From contig DYPD01000004.1 in assembly GCA_020720115.1 (NCBI GenBank), forward strand, positions 1 through 60,919: a DNA stretch of 60,919 bases, in the 5' to 3' direction. The notes below the pieces were generated by a model, which saw only the letters and a list, made by a program, of their open reading frames with translations, did no database searches and had not been told where the DNA came from. Shown piece after piece: positions 7,012-14,723 of the stretch. This DNA comes from Thiomargarita sp. GTDB lineage: Bacteria; Pseudomonadota; Gammaproteobacteria; Beggiatoales; Beggiatoaceae. Position 1 is the first letter of the stretch; the number at the start of each line of letters is the position of its first letter. A program made the position numbers and the translations under genes.

Positions 7012-7380
7012 TTAAATCAATGCTCTAGCAAATGAAGCCGCAGAAGTTTCTAAGCCTTTTTTCAGCAATGCGCCAAATAATACATTGCCCAAAGTGTTGC
7101 CAAATTTGCTGGCAGCCGAATGCGGCGGTGTAAAGACATGGCTGAATTTACTGTGCAGACAACCCGATTTGTGCATTTGGTACAAAATGTCTTCTGCTGA
7201 CACTTGCGTGTGCTCGTATTGCACCAAAATGCTGCCTGCTTTGTGATTGAACGTATGGGCTTGGATGCCGGGCAGTTCGCTTAAAGCGGCGCAAAGCTGC
7301 TCTGCTTTGCAATGTGCATGACGCAGGTGTGCGCTTTGTACGCGCAAACGTCCGGGTAAATTGTGAATGTAGTGACTCAT
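7012..7380 (-). CDS. HMA-like domain protein without CxxC (LPGRLRV type), first gene of the fez-like cluster
   Basis: 122 aa. The N-terminal HMA-like fold has LPGRLRVQS at 9-17, SELPGIQAHTFN and KAGSILVQYEH, matching the HMA-like neighbours and the ATPase N-terminus. The C-terminal 35 residues contain a short hydrophobic glycine-rich segment (FGNTLGNVLFGALL). Cysteines are present but not as CxxC. It is the promoter-proximal gene: a sigma-70-like promoter with a Fur-like box ends about 45 bp upstream. It overlaps or nearly abuts the next HMA-like gene, implying translational coupling. HMA-domain accessory proteins are known in ferrosome operons; the exact Fez letter is not assigned here. Confidence 0.68.
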   Translation of the reverse strand: MSHYIHNLPGRLRVQSAHLRHAHCKAEQLCAALSELPGIQAHTFNHKAGSILVQYEHTQVSAEDILYQMHKSGCLHSKFSHVFTPPHSAASKFGNTLGNVLFGALLKKGLETSAASFARALI

Positions 7381-7423
7381 GAGGATTTATCCCTTGATAC
7401 CGTTAAATAAAACCAATGGCACA

Positions 7424-7452
7424 AATGATAATCCTTTTTATTTAGTTGTCAA
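7424..7452 (-). promoter_or_regulatory. Promoter with Fur-like box ahead of the fez-like cluster
   Basis: On the minus strand TTGACA (7447-7452), a 16-bp spacer and TATCAT (7425-7430). The Fur-like core is read on the plus strand as AATGATAATCCTTTTT (7424-7439), 13 of 16 to the Fur core, and overlaps the -10. Predicts repression by Fe-Fur and induction in iron starvation. Confidence 0.6.
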
Positions 7453-7497
7453 CAGTAAAATGAGAAGTATTTTTATTTTTATAGCCTGTAATGGGCA

Positions 7498-7521
7498 AAA
7501 AATAGCCCTGTCGCGCAGGGC
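7498..7521 (-). terminator. Rho-independent terminator after the hybrid histidine kinase
   Basis: Minus strand: GCCCTG, loop GCGCGA-type, CAGGGC (7505-7510 with 7516-7521), followed by a T-rich run. It separates the kinase gene from the promoter of the fez-like cluster. Confidence 0.65.
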
Positions 7522-7585
7522 AAAAAGACCAACAAGAGTCGTTAATAAAACCGCTTAATGATACAAACCAACAAGCTTCATTTAT

Positions 7586-9925
7586 TTAGCGTATCTGCGT
7601 TTCTTCGTGCAAATGCAGTAAATAACCAATTTCTTGTAATAGTTTACCGATTTCATACGCACTTTTTTGAAAAATCACCAGCTCCGGATGAGTTTTTAGA
7701 ATTTCTTGCTCAGGTGCGGTTAAATCTTTTGCCGTTAAGACTGCAATGGGAATTTTATATAAGGCTAAATCATTTTGCGTGGCATGTAAAAATTCAAAGC
7801 CATCCATTTCTGGCATCATTAAATCTAATAAAATGATGTTAATGTTGACTTTGCTTAATACTTCTAATGCCTCGCGTCCATTGTGCGCTGTGTAAATTTG
7901 GCAAGCTGCCCGCGATAAAACTTTACACATTAAATCTAGCAAATTTTTATCATCTTCGACAATTAAAATTCGATGCTTTGGTTGAATCCAGCTTATTGCC
8001 TCTTTAGGTAAATTATCTACACGGTTGGGTTCTTCAACAATCGGGAAACCTTGTCCTTGCATTAAAGGAAGATAAACATCAAAGCAAGTACCCTGTCCTA
8101 ATTGACTGGAGAGTTGAATGCGTCCACCTAATAATTCAACAAAGCGTTTGCTGATGCTTAAACCCAAACCGGTGCCGCCATATTCTCGTGTGGTTGAGGT
8201 ATCGGCTTGGGTAAAGCTATCAAAAATTTTTGCTTGATCTTGTAAAGCAATGCCAATTCCGCTGTCTTTGATTTTGAAATGTATCCAGCTTGGGCTGCCT
8301 TGCATGTCTGTGAAGTGGCGGACTTTCAAACTAACTTGTCCTTTTTTAGTAAATTTTGCCGCATTGCCGAGTAGATTTAACAGCACTTGTTTAAGTTTGG
8401 CTTGATCGCATTCCATGATGCTTAACGATTCTGGTAAATCAATCATGAAGGTGTTTTGTTGGGTACGCATTTGCGGTTGCAACATGTGTGTGATGTTTTC
8501 CAAGAAAGAACGCAAGGCAAATTGACTATATTCAACCGTCATTTTGTCCGCTTCAATTTTGGATAAATCTAGGATTTGATTAATTAATTCTAATAGATGT
8601 TTGCCTGAATGATGGATTTTTTCTAAATCATCTGTCAATGTCGTTAAGCCTTCTTCCATTGTTTCTTCTTGTAAAATTTCGCTATAGCCAATAATGGCAT
8701 TCAATGGGGTACGCAATTCATGGCTCATATTAGCAATGAAACGATTTTTAGCAACATTGGCTGCTTCTGCTTGTTCTTTGGCGAGCGTTAAATCTTGGGT
8801 GCGTTGTTCAAGGTTTTTCGTATAGGTGCGAATGGTTCGTGAATGTTCACCTAAGCGCTTTGCCATTTTATCAAATGCGCGTGCCAGTACGCCGAGTTCA
8901 TCCTGACGATGGAGGTTTAAGCGTACATCAAAGTTCTTGCCGGTTAATTGTTGCGTTGCCAGTAGCATTTGATGTAAGGGTTTAAGTACCAAATTCGTGA
9001 TTGAAATATAGAGCAGTACAAACACTAAAATGACAATTAAAACGCCAAATAGTAGAATCAGTTGTGCGGTTTCCCAAGTCATTTGGGCAACCGCTTGTTG
9101 CGGCAAGCGCGCGACAAAATACCAGTCCATCGTCGGTAAATGGGCTACTGCTTGATAGGATTGGGTTTCATCCCAATGCGAGCGATTGATGCGTAAGTGA
9201 GTTTGCTCAGGAGGATTGATGGTGCCAGCAATTAATTGATAGTTTTGATCAAATAAGAAATGTTCTGTATTGGGTAAACGCTGCGTATGCAAATCTTCTA
9301 ATACAACGTCTAAGTGAATTTGTGCCGCGATTTTCAGTGGAAAAGCGAGGCGTGATTCTAGCTGTTGCCACACCCATGCCTGTTGTTCTTGATAATGCCA
9401 TTTGCCAGCGGGTGCTTTGGCTTGTTGCAATATTTCAGGCAGTTGCGCTTGTTTCCAACTCGCTTGCTTGGATGACCAGTGCAAAGCCACCTGACTGGGC
9501 GCGTACCATACATATAAATCGCTATATATATCAGGATGATAGGGCAGAATGGCGGCGTGTAAATGCGCACATAGACGGTGCGTCGCTTGGGGTTCGCTTG
9601 ACCATGTTTGCGCTACTGTGCGGCATGTATCCGTTTGTTCTGCGGCTAAGTTGATGCTGGCAAGCGGTGCGTCTTTGAGGTAACGCGCTAACCAGTGTAA
9701 TTGTAATAGCGGTTGTGCAAGCCGCGTTTCTTCTTGTTTACCGCGTTGCTGTGCGGATAGTTCAACAAATTGGATGGCACGTTTTTGAAGCGTGCCAGCA
9801 ATCTGGTTGTACCCCAGAATAGCCATTGAAATCACTAATAGCCCTAACCAAAAACTAAAGCGTTTGAGCAAGATAGCCGTGATGGATTCTTCCACCAGAT
9901 GATAGGGATTGTGCAGTATATTCAT
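7586..9925 (-). CDS. Membrane hybrid sensor histidine kinase (HAMP-HisKA-HATPase-REC)
   Basis: 779 aa from the ATG at 9925, chosen for the GGAG site ahead of it; an upstream in-frame start at 10003 would run into the Fur-like box. Two membrane helices (near 21-41 and 285-310) enclose a periplasmic sensor region of about 240 residues. A HAMP linker, coiled coil, HisKA ([20 protein letters not shown]), HATPase ([38 protein letters not shown]) and a receiver domain ([29 protein letters not shown]) follow. No separate response regulator lies nearby. It sits between the fez-like and feo clusters, and its upstream region shares a Fur-like box with feoA, so a link to iron sensing is plausible but unproven. 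Confidence 0.85.
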   Translation of the reverse strand: MNILHNPYHLVEESITAILLKRFSFWLGLLVISMAILGYNQIAGTLQKRAIQFVELSAQQRGKQEETRLAQPLLQLHWLARYLKDAPLASINLAAEQTDTCRTVAQTWSSEPQATHRLCAHLHAAILPYHPDIYSDLYVWYAPSQVALHWSSKQASWKQAQLPEILQQAKAPAGKWHYQEQQAWVWQQLESRLAFPLKIAAQIHLDVVLEDLHTQRLPNTEHFLFDQNYQLIAGTINPPEQTHLRINRSHWDETQSYQAVAHLPTMDWYFVARLPQQAVAQMTWETAQLILLFGVLIVILVFVLLYISITNLVLKPLHQMLLATQQLTGKNFDVRLNLHRQDELGVLARAFDKMAKRLGEHSRTIRTYTKNLEQRTQDLTLAKEQAEAANVAKNRFIANMSHELRTPLNAIIGYSEILQEETMEEGLTTLTDDLEKIHHSGKHLLELINQILDLSKIEADKMTVEYSQFALRSFLENITHMLQPQMRTQQNTFMIDLPESLSIMECDQAKLKQVLLNLLGNAAKFTKKGQVSLKVRHFTDMQGSPSWIHFKIKDSGIGIALQDQAKIFDSFTQADTSTTREYGGTGLGLSISKRFVELLGGRIQLSSQLGQGTCFDVYLPLMQGQGFPIVEEPNRVDNLPKEAISWIQPKHRILIVEDDKNLLDLMCKVLSRAACQIYTAHNGREALEVLSKVNINIILLDLMMPEMDGFEFLHATQNDLALYKIPIAVLTAKDLTAPEQEILKTHPELVIFQKSAYEIGKLLQEIGYLLHLHEETQIR

Positions 9926-10002
9926 AGCTAATACTCCGAATGGGATAGGGCATTGGGCTGATGCCTCTTGGATAGTATGTGTTAGCGAAGGATAATATAT
10001 CA

Positions 10003-10089
10003 AATGAGAATTATTATCAACAATATTATTGCAAATAAATATAAATGAGAAATGTTTTTATTTGCGTTTTTCTGCTTATGTGTTATACT
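10003..10089 (+). promoter_or_regulatory. feo promoter region with Fur-like box
   Basis: AATGAGAATTATTATC (10003-10018) matches 14 of 16 Fur core positions. Downstream TTGCGT (10062-10067), a 16-bp spacer and TATACT (10084-10089) could be the feoA promoter. The box also lies about 78 bp upstream of the divergent kinase start. Confidence 0.55.
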
Positions 10090-10130
10090 TAGCCCCTATG
10101 TGGATTTAATGGCTTTTGAGGAATACGAAT

Positions 10131-10412
10131 ATGTTAATGGATACGCACTCAGCATCTACACGCAGTTTTCCGCTGAGTTTGGCGAGCGACGGCGAGTGGC
10201 TGCGGGTCACCACCGTCGTAGGTGGGAAAAATATGCTTAAACGCTTGTTTGCGATGGGAATTACCGATGGCAGTGAATTAGAGGTGATACACCGCCAAAC
10301 CGACAGCGGCATTGTGATCCGCTACGGCGAAACGCGCTGGGCTATCGGTCATGGTATGGCGCATAAAATTAGGGTGGTGAAAATTAACCCACCTTCAGAT
10401 TCAGTAAGTTAA
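10131..10412 (+). CDS. feoA: FeoA-type SH3-like protein (first copy)
   Basis: About 93 aa. The core WLRVTTVVGGKNMLKRLFAM then GITDGSELEVIHRQTDSGIV, ending in MAHKIRVVKI, is the small SH3-like FeoA fold that docks on FeoB during ferrous iron uptake. The start at 10131 is chosen for GAGG upstream; a TTG at 10116 is the alternative. Thirteen bases separate it from a second FeoA gene and all three feo genes run in one direction, so one operon. The presence of two different FeoA proteins is common in proteobacteria, where both are thought to contact FeoB. Confidence 0.85.
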   Translation: MLMDTHSASTRSFPLSLASDGEWLRVTTVVGGKNMLKRLFAMGITDGSELEVIHRQTDSGIVIRYGETRWAIGHGMAHKIRVVKINPPSDSVS

Positions 10413-10424
10413 AAAGGAAATGCG

Positions 10425-10658
10425 ATGAATTTACATCTGAGCGATCTGGACATCGGTGAACGCGGCAAAGTCGTCGGTTTGGAAGAAGGCGAAAAAAGCT
10501 ATCGGCAGAAACTATTGTCTATGGGTTTAACCCCCGGTACGGAATTTAATGTAACCCGTTATGCCCCGCTGGGTGATCCGGTGGAAATTCAAGTGCGCGG
10601 TTTTGCGCTGAGTCTGCGCAAAGGCGAAGCCCATGCGTTGCGCGTTGAGCGGGTATAA
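10425..10658 (+). CDS. feoA: FeoA-type SH3-like protein (second copy)
   Basis: 77 aa, typical FeoA length. Pattern: LDIGERGKVVGLEEGEKSYR, QKLLSMGLTPGTEFNV, PLGDPVEIQVRGFALSLRKGEA. GGAAATGCGATG gives a clear ribosome site. It sits 39 bp upstream of feoB. It is cytosolic and is expected to support FeoB assembly or activity. It is clearly different in sequence from the first FeoA, so the pair is not a recent duplication. Confidence 0.9.
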   Translation: MNLHLSDLDIGERGKVVGLEEGEKSYRQKLLSMGLTPGTEFNVTRYAPLGDPVEIQVRGFALSLRKGEAHALRVERV

Positions 10659-10697
10659 ATTTTTTGCAGCAAGCTTAAATGATCAGGACATTAAACA

Positions 10698-13055
10698 ATG
10701 AGTGAAGCAAATAGTCATATCGTCGGCGTGGTGGGTAATCCGAACTGTGGTAAAACTACCATTTTCAACGCTTTAACGGGTTCTAAACAACGGGTGGGCA
10801 ATTGGCCTGGGGTGACGGTTGATCGCAAAACCGGTTACTACAAACATCAGGGGATCAATATTGAACTGGTGGATTTGCCCGGTATTTATTCGCTGGACAC
10901 CGCCCCTGGTCATACCTCGATTGACGAAGAAATTGCTCAAAATTACACCTTATCGGGCGAAGCCGATTTGATTGTCAACATTCTTGATGCGTCGAATTTA
11001 GAGCGCAATCTGTATTTGACCACGCAACTACTGGACATGGGCGTACCCATGCTGGTGGTGCTAAACATGATGGACGTGGTGCGCGAGCGCGGGCATCAAC
11101 TCAACCTACCCGCGTTGGAACAACAACTGGGGGTGCCGATAGTGCCGTTGATTGCCTCGCGCAATGAAGGCATCGCCGAACTGCGCGACATGATTAACCA
11201 ATGCGCGGCGCATCCCAAAGTATCGCCGACGCAAGTCACCTACACCGACCGCCTCGAAACCGCCGTCAAGCAACTCAGACAGGCACTAGAGCCGCATTTG
11301 CAAGCCGAACAAGTGATTCATGCGCGTTGGCTCACCTTAAAACTGCTGGAAGGCGATCTCGCCTTTGCCCAAGCCACCGACGCGGACGTGGCAAAGCAAG
11401 CCGTTGCTCTGCGCGAAGCGGTGGAAACCGAATTTGAAGAAGACGTTGACATTCTGGTTGCCGATGCGCGTTACAGTTTTATTGGCACTATCAGCGATAC
11501 CTGTTTGCGCAACAACGGCGAATTTGCCCGCAGTTTATCCGACAAAATTGACCATATCGTACTCAATCGCGTGTTAGGCATCCCGATTTTCCTGTTGGTG
11601 ATGTACCTCATGTTCATGTTTACCATCAACATCGGCGGTGCCTTTATTGACTTTTTCGATGGCTTGGTAGGCACTTTACTGGTGGACGGCAGCGCGCATG
11701 TTCTCAATGGCTGGGGTGCACCCGCTTGGCTTGGCACCTTACTGGCAAACGGCATCGGCGGCGGCATCCAAGTGGTCGCCACCTTCATTCCCGTCATCGC
11801 CTTCCTGTTCCTATTCTTATCGTTTCTCGAAGACTCAGGCTACATGGCACGCGCCGCCTTTGTCATGGATCGCTTCATGCGCCTCATCGGCTTACCGGGC
11901 AAATCCTTCGTACCGATGATCGTCGGCTTTGGCTGCAACGTCCCCGCGATCATGGCAACCCGCACCCTCGAAAACGAGCGCGACCGCCATCTCACCGTAC
12001 TGATGAACCCCTTTATGTCCTGCGGTGCCCGTTTGCCCGTGTATGCCCTGTTTGCTGCCGCCTTTTTCCCCGCCAACGGACAAAACTTAGTGTTCGGACT
12101 GTATTTACTGGGCATTTTAGTCGCGGTATTCACCGGCTTAATCATGAAACATACCTTATTGCGCGGCGAAGCAGGCTATTTCGTCATGGAACTACCCTCT
12201 TACCACCTGCCTACCTTCAAAGGCGTGACGCTACGCACCTGGGATCGCCTCAAAGGATTCATCGTCCGCGCTGGACAAATCATCGTCCCGATGGTCATCG
12301 TCATCAGCTTCCTCAACGCCTGGGGAACCGACGGCACCTTTGGCAACGACAACACCGACAAATCCGTACTCAGCGAAATTGGACGCAGCCTAACCCCCGC
12401 CTTTGCCCCGATGGGCATTCAAGAAGACAACTGGCCCGCGACCGTCGGTGTCTTCACCGGCGTACTCGCCAAAGAAGTGGTGGTCGGCACCTTAGACGCG
12501 ATTTACACCCAACTTGGCGCAGCCGAAGCCGCCGCTGCGGGCGAAGCCGCTGCCGCGTTTGATTTATGGGGCGGCATCAGCGCGGCATTTGCCACCATCC
12601 CCGCCAACCTTGGCGGCATCGCAGACAAACTCCTTGATCCCCTTGGAATAAGCATTGGTGATGTCGGCAACATCGAAACCGCCGCCGCCGAACAGGGAAT
12701 CACCAACGCCACGTTTGGCGCGATGCAAGCGCGTTTTGGCGGCACTGAGGCAGCCTTCGCCTACTTGCTATTCATCCTCATGTACTTCCCCTGCACCGCC
12801 GCCACCGCCGCTATTTTCCGCGAAACGGGCGCACGTTGGGCGATGTTCGTCGCGGCTTGGACCACCGGCATGGGCTATATGAGCGCGGTGATTTTCTACC
12901 AAAGCGCGACCTTTATGCGGCATCCGCTGCAATCCGTCGCCTGGGTTGGGGGGTTATTAATAGTGTTTGCTTGCGTACTGATACTGTTGCGCATCGCGGG
13001 AAACCAGCGGCAAACTGCTTTACTCAGAGAGAAAGCCTTAGTAATGCCCGGTTAG
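10698..13055 (+). CDS. feoB: Ferrous iron transporter FeoB
   Basis: 785 aa inner-membrane Fe(II) transporter. The N-terminal G domain has the P-loop GNPNCGKTT (13-21), the switch region with NWPGVTVDRKTG, DLPGIYSL and NMMD. A helical spacer follows, then two Gate domains with several membrane helices, including GFGCNVPAIMATRTLENERD and MNPFMSCGARLPVY, the motifs that hold the transport cysteines. Full length for the family. No FeoC follows; the next gene is convergent. Expected to supply Fe(II) under low-oxygen conditions and to be repressed by Fur. Confidence 0.97.
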   Translation: MSEANSHIVGVVGNPNCGKTTIFNALTGSKQRVGNWPGVTVDRKTGYYKHQGINIELVDLPGIYSLDTAPGHTSIDEEIAQNYTLSGEADLIVNILDASNLERNLYLTTQLLDMGVPMLVVLNMMDVVRERGHQLNLPALEQQLGVPIVPLIASRNEGIAELRDMINQCAAHPKVSPTQVTYTDRLETAVKQLRQALEPHLQAEQVIHARWLTLKLLEGDLAFAQATDADVAKQAVALREAVETEFEEDVDILVADARYSFIGTISDTCLRNNGEFARSLSDKIDHIVLNRVLGIPIFLLVMYLMFMFTINIGGAFIDFFDGLVGTLLVDGSAHVLNGWGAPAWLGTLLANGIGGGIQVVATFIPVIAFLFLFLSFLEDSGYMARAAFVMDRFMRLIGLPGKSFVPMIVGFGCNVPAIMATRTLENERDRHLTVLMNPFMSCGARLPVYALFAAAFFPANGQNLVFGLYLLGILVAVFTGLIMKHTLLRGEAGYFVMELPSYHLPTFKGVTLRTWDRLKGFIVRAGQIIVPMVIVISFLNAWGTDGTFGNDNTDKSVLSEIGRSLTPAFAPMGIQEDNWPATVGVFTGVLAKEVVVGTLDAIYTQLGAAEAAAAGEAAAAFDLWGGISAAFATIPANLGGIADKLLDPLGISIGDVGNIETAAAEQGITNATFGAMQARFGGTEAAFAYLLFILMYFPCTAATAAIFRETGARWAMFVAAWTTGMGYMSAVIFYQSATFMRHPLQSVAWVGGLLIVFACVLILLRIAGNQRQTALLREKALVMPG

Positions 13056-13111
13056 TCACCACAAAACTGCCCATACTGACGAGATTTTGATCAATAGGGC
13101 GGAAACTGGCA

Positions 13112-13939
13112 TTAGATTGAGCGCAACAGGGCATCTAGCCAGGTATCAGGCAGCAGGCGCTTGAGCCAGGCAAACAGATGCGCGGGGAAAGTCACCCGAT
13201 AACGCGCTTTCGGCTTGCGGCTTTCTAGCGCATGTATGACTTTTTTTAAGACGGCTTCTGGCGGTAGCGTGAAGGGCGCTGCATGTCCTTCTTTTTCTAG
13301 GCGTTTTTCGACGGCTTCGTAATAGCGGCGATGGGCGCTGGTGGCGGGCACAATATGGCGTTGATAGGCAAGAATTGAATTGGCGCGGATGCGGCTTTCG
13401 ATAGGTCCTGGTTCAATCAGACAACAATAAATGCCGCTGCCGTGTAATTCTAAACGCAGGGTGTCGGTTAAGGCTTCTAGGGCGTATTTGCTGGCGCTGT
13501 AAGCACCACGATAGGTCAGAGTGACGTAGCCTAGCAAGGAGCTGAGTTGCAGAACGCGCCCGTAACCTTGGCGGCGCATGATGGGCAGAATTTGACAGGT
13601 GAGTTCGTGCCAACCAAAGAGATTGGTCTCAAACTGTTCGCGCAACGCGGCGCGGCTTAAATCCTCCACTGCGCCTGGTTGAGCATAAGCGCCATTATTG
13701 ATTAAGGCGTACAGAGTGCCACCGGTGAGTTCTGTTACTGTGGCGACAGCAGCGCGAATCGAATCTGAATCACGCACATCCAGCAATAAGCATTCGATGC
13801 CTTGTTGCTGCAACGCGGCTAAGTCCTTGGTTTGACGCACAGAGGCGATGACTCGGTAGCCGCGCTGGTGTAGTCCTTCGGCTAAACAGCGCCCGATGCC
13901 GCTAGAGCAGCCGGTAATGAGCACACTTTTGCAATCCAT
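13112..13939 (-). CDS. Short-chain dehydrogenase/reductase
   Basis: 275 aa, classical SDR. NAD(P) site TGCSSGIGRCLAEGL near residue 9, NNGAYAQPGAVEDL (variant of NNAG), catalytic Ser in LQLSSLLGYV and YSASKYALEAL with Tyr and Lys. The C-terminal extension with WLKRLLPDTWLDALL may associate with membrane. The substrate is unknown; similar enzymes act on retinol/steroid-like or lipid alcohols. GGAAG precedes the ATG. It is convergent with feoB (56 bp) and is followed upstream by the P-II genes on the same strand, 20 bp apart, so it may be the last gene of that operon. Confidence 0.85.
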   Translation of the reverse strand: MDCKSVLITGCSSGIGRCLAEGLHQRGYRVIASVRQTKDLAALQQQGIECLLLDVRDSDSIRAAVATVTELTGGTLYALINNGAYAQPGAVEDLSRAALREQFETNLFGWHELTCQILPIMRRQGYGRVLQLSSLLGYVTLTYRGAYSASKYALEALTDTLRLELHGSGIYCCLIEPGPIESRIRANSILAYQRHIVPATSAHRRYYEAVEKRLEKEGHAAPFTLPPEAVLKKVIHALESRKPKARYRVTFPAHLFAWLKRLLPDTWLDALLRSI

Positions 13940-13958
13940 GCAAGCTTCCTAATTTTGG

Positions 13959-14324
13959 CTAATTAAAGGCTAAGGCGTCTAAATCGGGCATCTCATCTGG
14001 CAGGTTGAGCGGTGTGGCGCGGTCAATTTTTTCCATGTACATCATGCCGTAGTGGGGTTTGTAGAGTTCGCCCGCTTCGTATAAGTAGGAGAAAATTTCA
14101 TCGGCACGAGCGGCTGGTACTATGGCGATAATCACATTTTTTTCCTGTCCGCCGGCCATGCTGGAGCGGTAATAGGCGCTGCCGCCTATGCCGCGTGCAT
14201 GAAAAATCCCCGCAGTGAAAATCTGCTTCTCATCTTTCAAGCCGCGCAAAATCTTCTGTGCATCCAAGCCTGCGCTGATGATGCAGGTAATCATGCGTTG
14301 CTGATGGCGTACTGGATTAACCAT
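13959..14324 (-). CDS. P-II-like signalling protein (second of a pair)
   Basis: 121 aa, P-II ferredoxin-like fold. Features: RMITCIISAGLDAQKILRGL, FHARGIGGS, EKNVIIAIVPAARADEIFSYL and GMMYMEKIDRATP. It lacks the Tyr-bearing T-loop of GlnB/GlnK and so belongs to the P-II-like rather than the nitrogen P-II group. It overlaps the previous P-II-like gene by 8 bp (13959-14324 against 14317-14712), implying translational coupling. The gene before both encodes a DUF1538 membrane protein, so the likely job is nucleotide- or metabolite-dependent control of that transporter. The ligand is not known. Confidence 0.78.
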   Translation of the reverse strand: MVNPVRHQQRMITCIISAGLDAQKILRGLKDEKQIFTAGIFHARGIGGSAYYRSSMAGGQEKNVIIAIVPAARADEIFSYLYEAGELYKPHYGMMYMEKIDRATPLNLPDEMPDLDALAFN

Positions 14325-14712
14325 CAGTGGTTTCCTCTGGCTGTTCTTCTTGTCCGTGAGAACAAAGCTTTTTGACTATTTCATGCGGCACATAGGTCGC
14401 GGCTTTTTCTAGGGTAGTCATGTGCATAAAGCCACGCCCAGGAATATTCAGTCCGGCTTCCAGATAAATGCGTTCAAAAATCCTATCGGCTTGATCGCCG
14501 GAAACCACCATTTTTACCACTTCTTTTTCTGCGTTGATAGTGATGCCGAGCACGCCTAAGCGATCCTGAATACCGATGCCGCGTGCAAAATAAATGGTTG
14601 CGCCTTGCGCTCCGGCGGCTTGAGCGGCTTTGACGACTTTATCTGCTTCGCCGCGCTGCACTATGCAGGTAATTAGTTTTACATCGGTGAGCACTACCAC
14701 TTCTCGACTCAT
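14317..14712 (-). CDS. P-II-like signalling protein (first of a pair)
   Basis: 131 aa. TDVKLITCIVQRGEADKVVK, IYFARGIGIQDRLGVLGIT, EKEVVKMVVSGDQADRIFER and GRGFMHMTTLEKAATYVP give the P-II fold with its C-terminal strand. It shares the ARGIG element with the neighbouring copy, but the rest has diverged, so the two may form a hetero-oligomer or sense different ligands. Good ribosome site (AAGGAGTGCAAACATG). Lies 11 bp downstream of the DUF1538 gene on the same strand. Confidence 0.8.
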   Translation of the reverse strand: MSREVVVLTDVKLITCIVQRGEADKVVKAAQAAGAQGATIYFARGIGIQDRLGVLGITINAEKEVVKMVVSGDQADRIFERIYLEAGLNIPGRGFMHMTTLEKAATYVPHEIVKKLCSHGQEEQPEETTDG

Positions 14713-14723
14713 GTTTGCACTCC

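Noticed and set aside
11726-12562. 278-codon plus-strand frame inside feoB
   Set aside because: It is an Arg/His-rich shadow frame of feoB, whose own frame has all family motifs.
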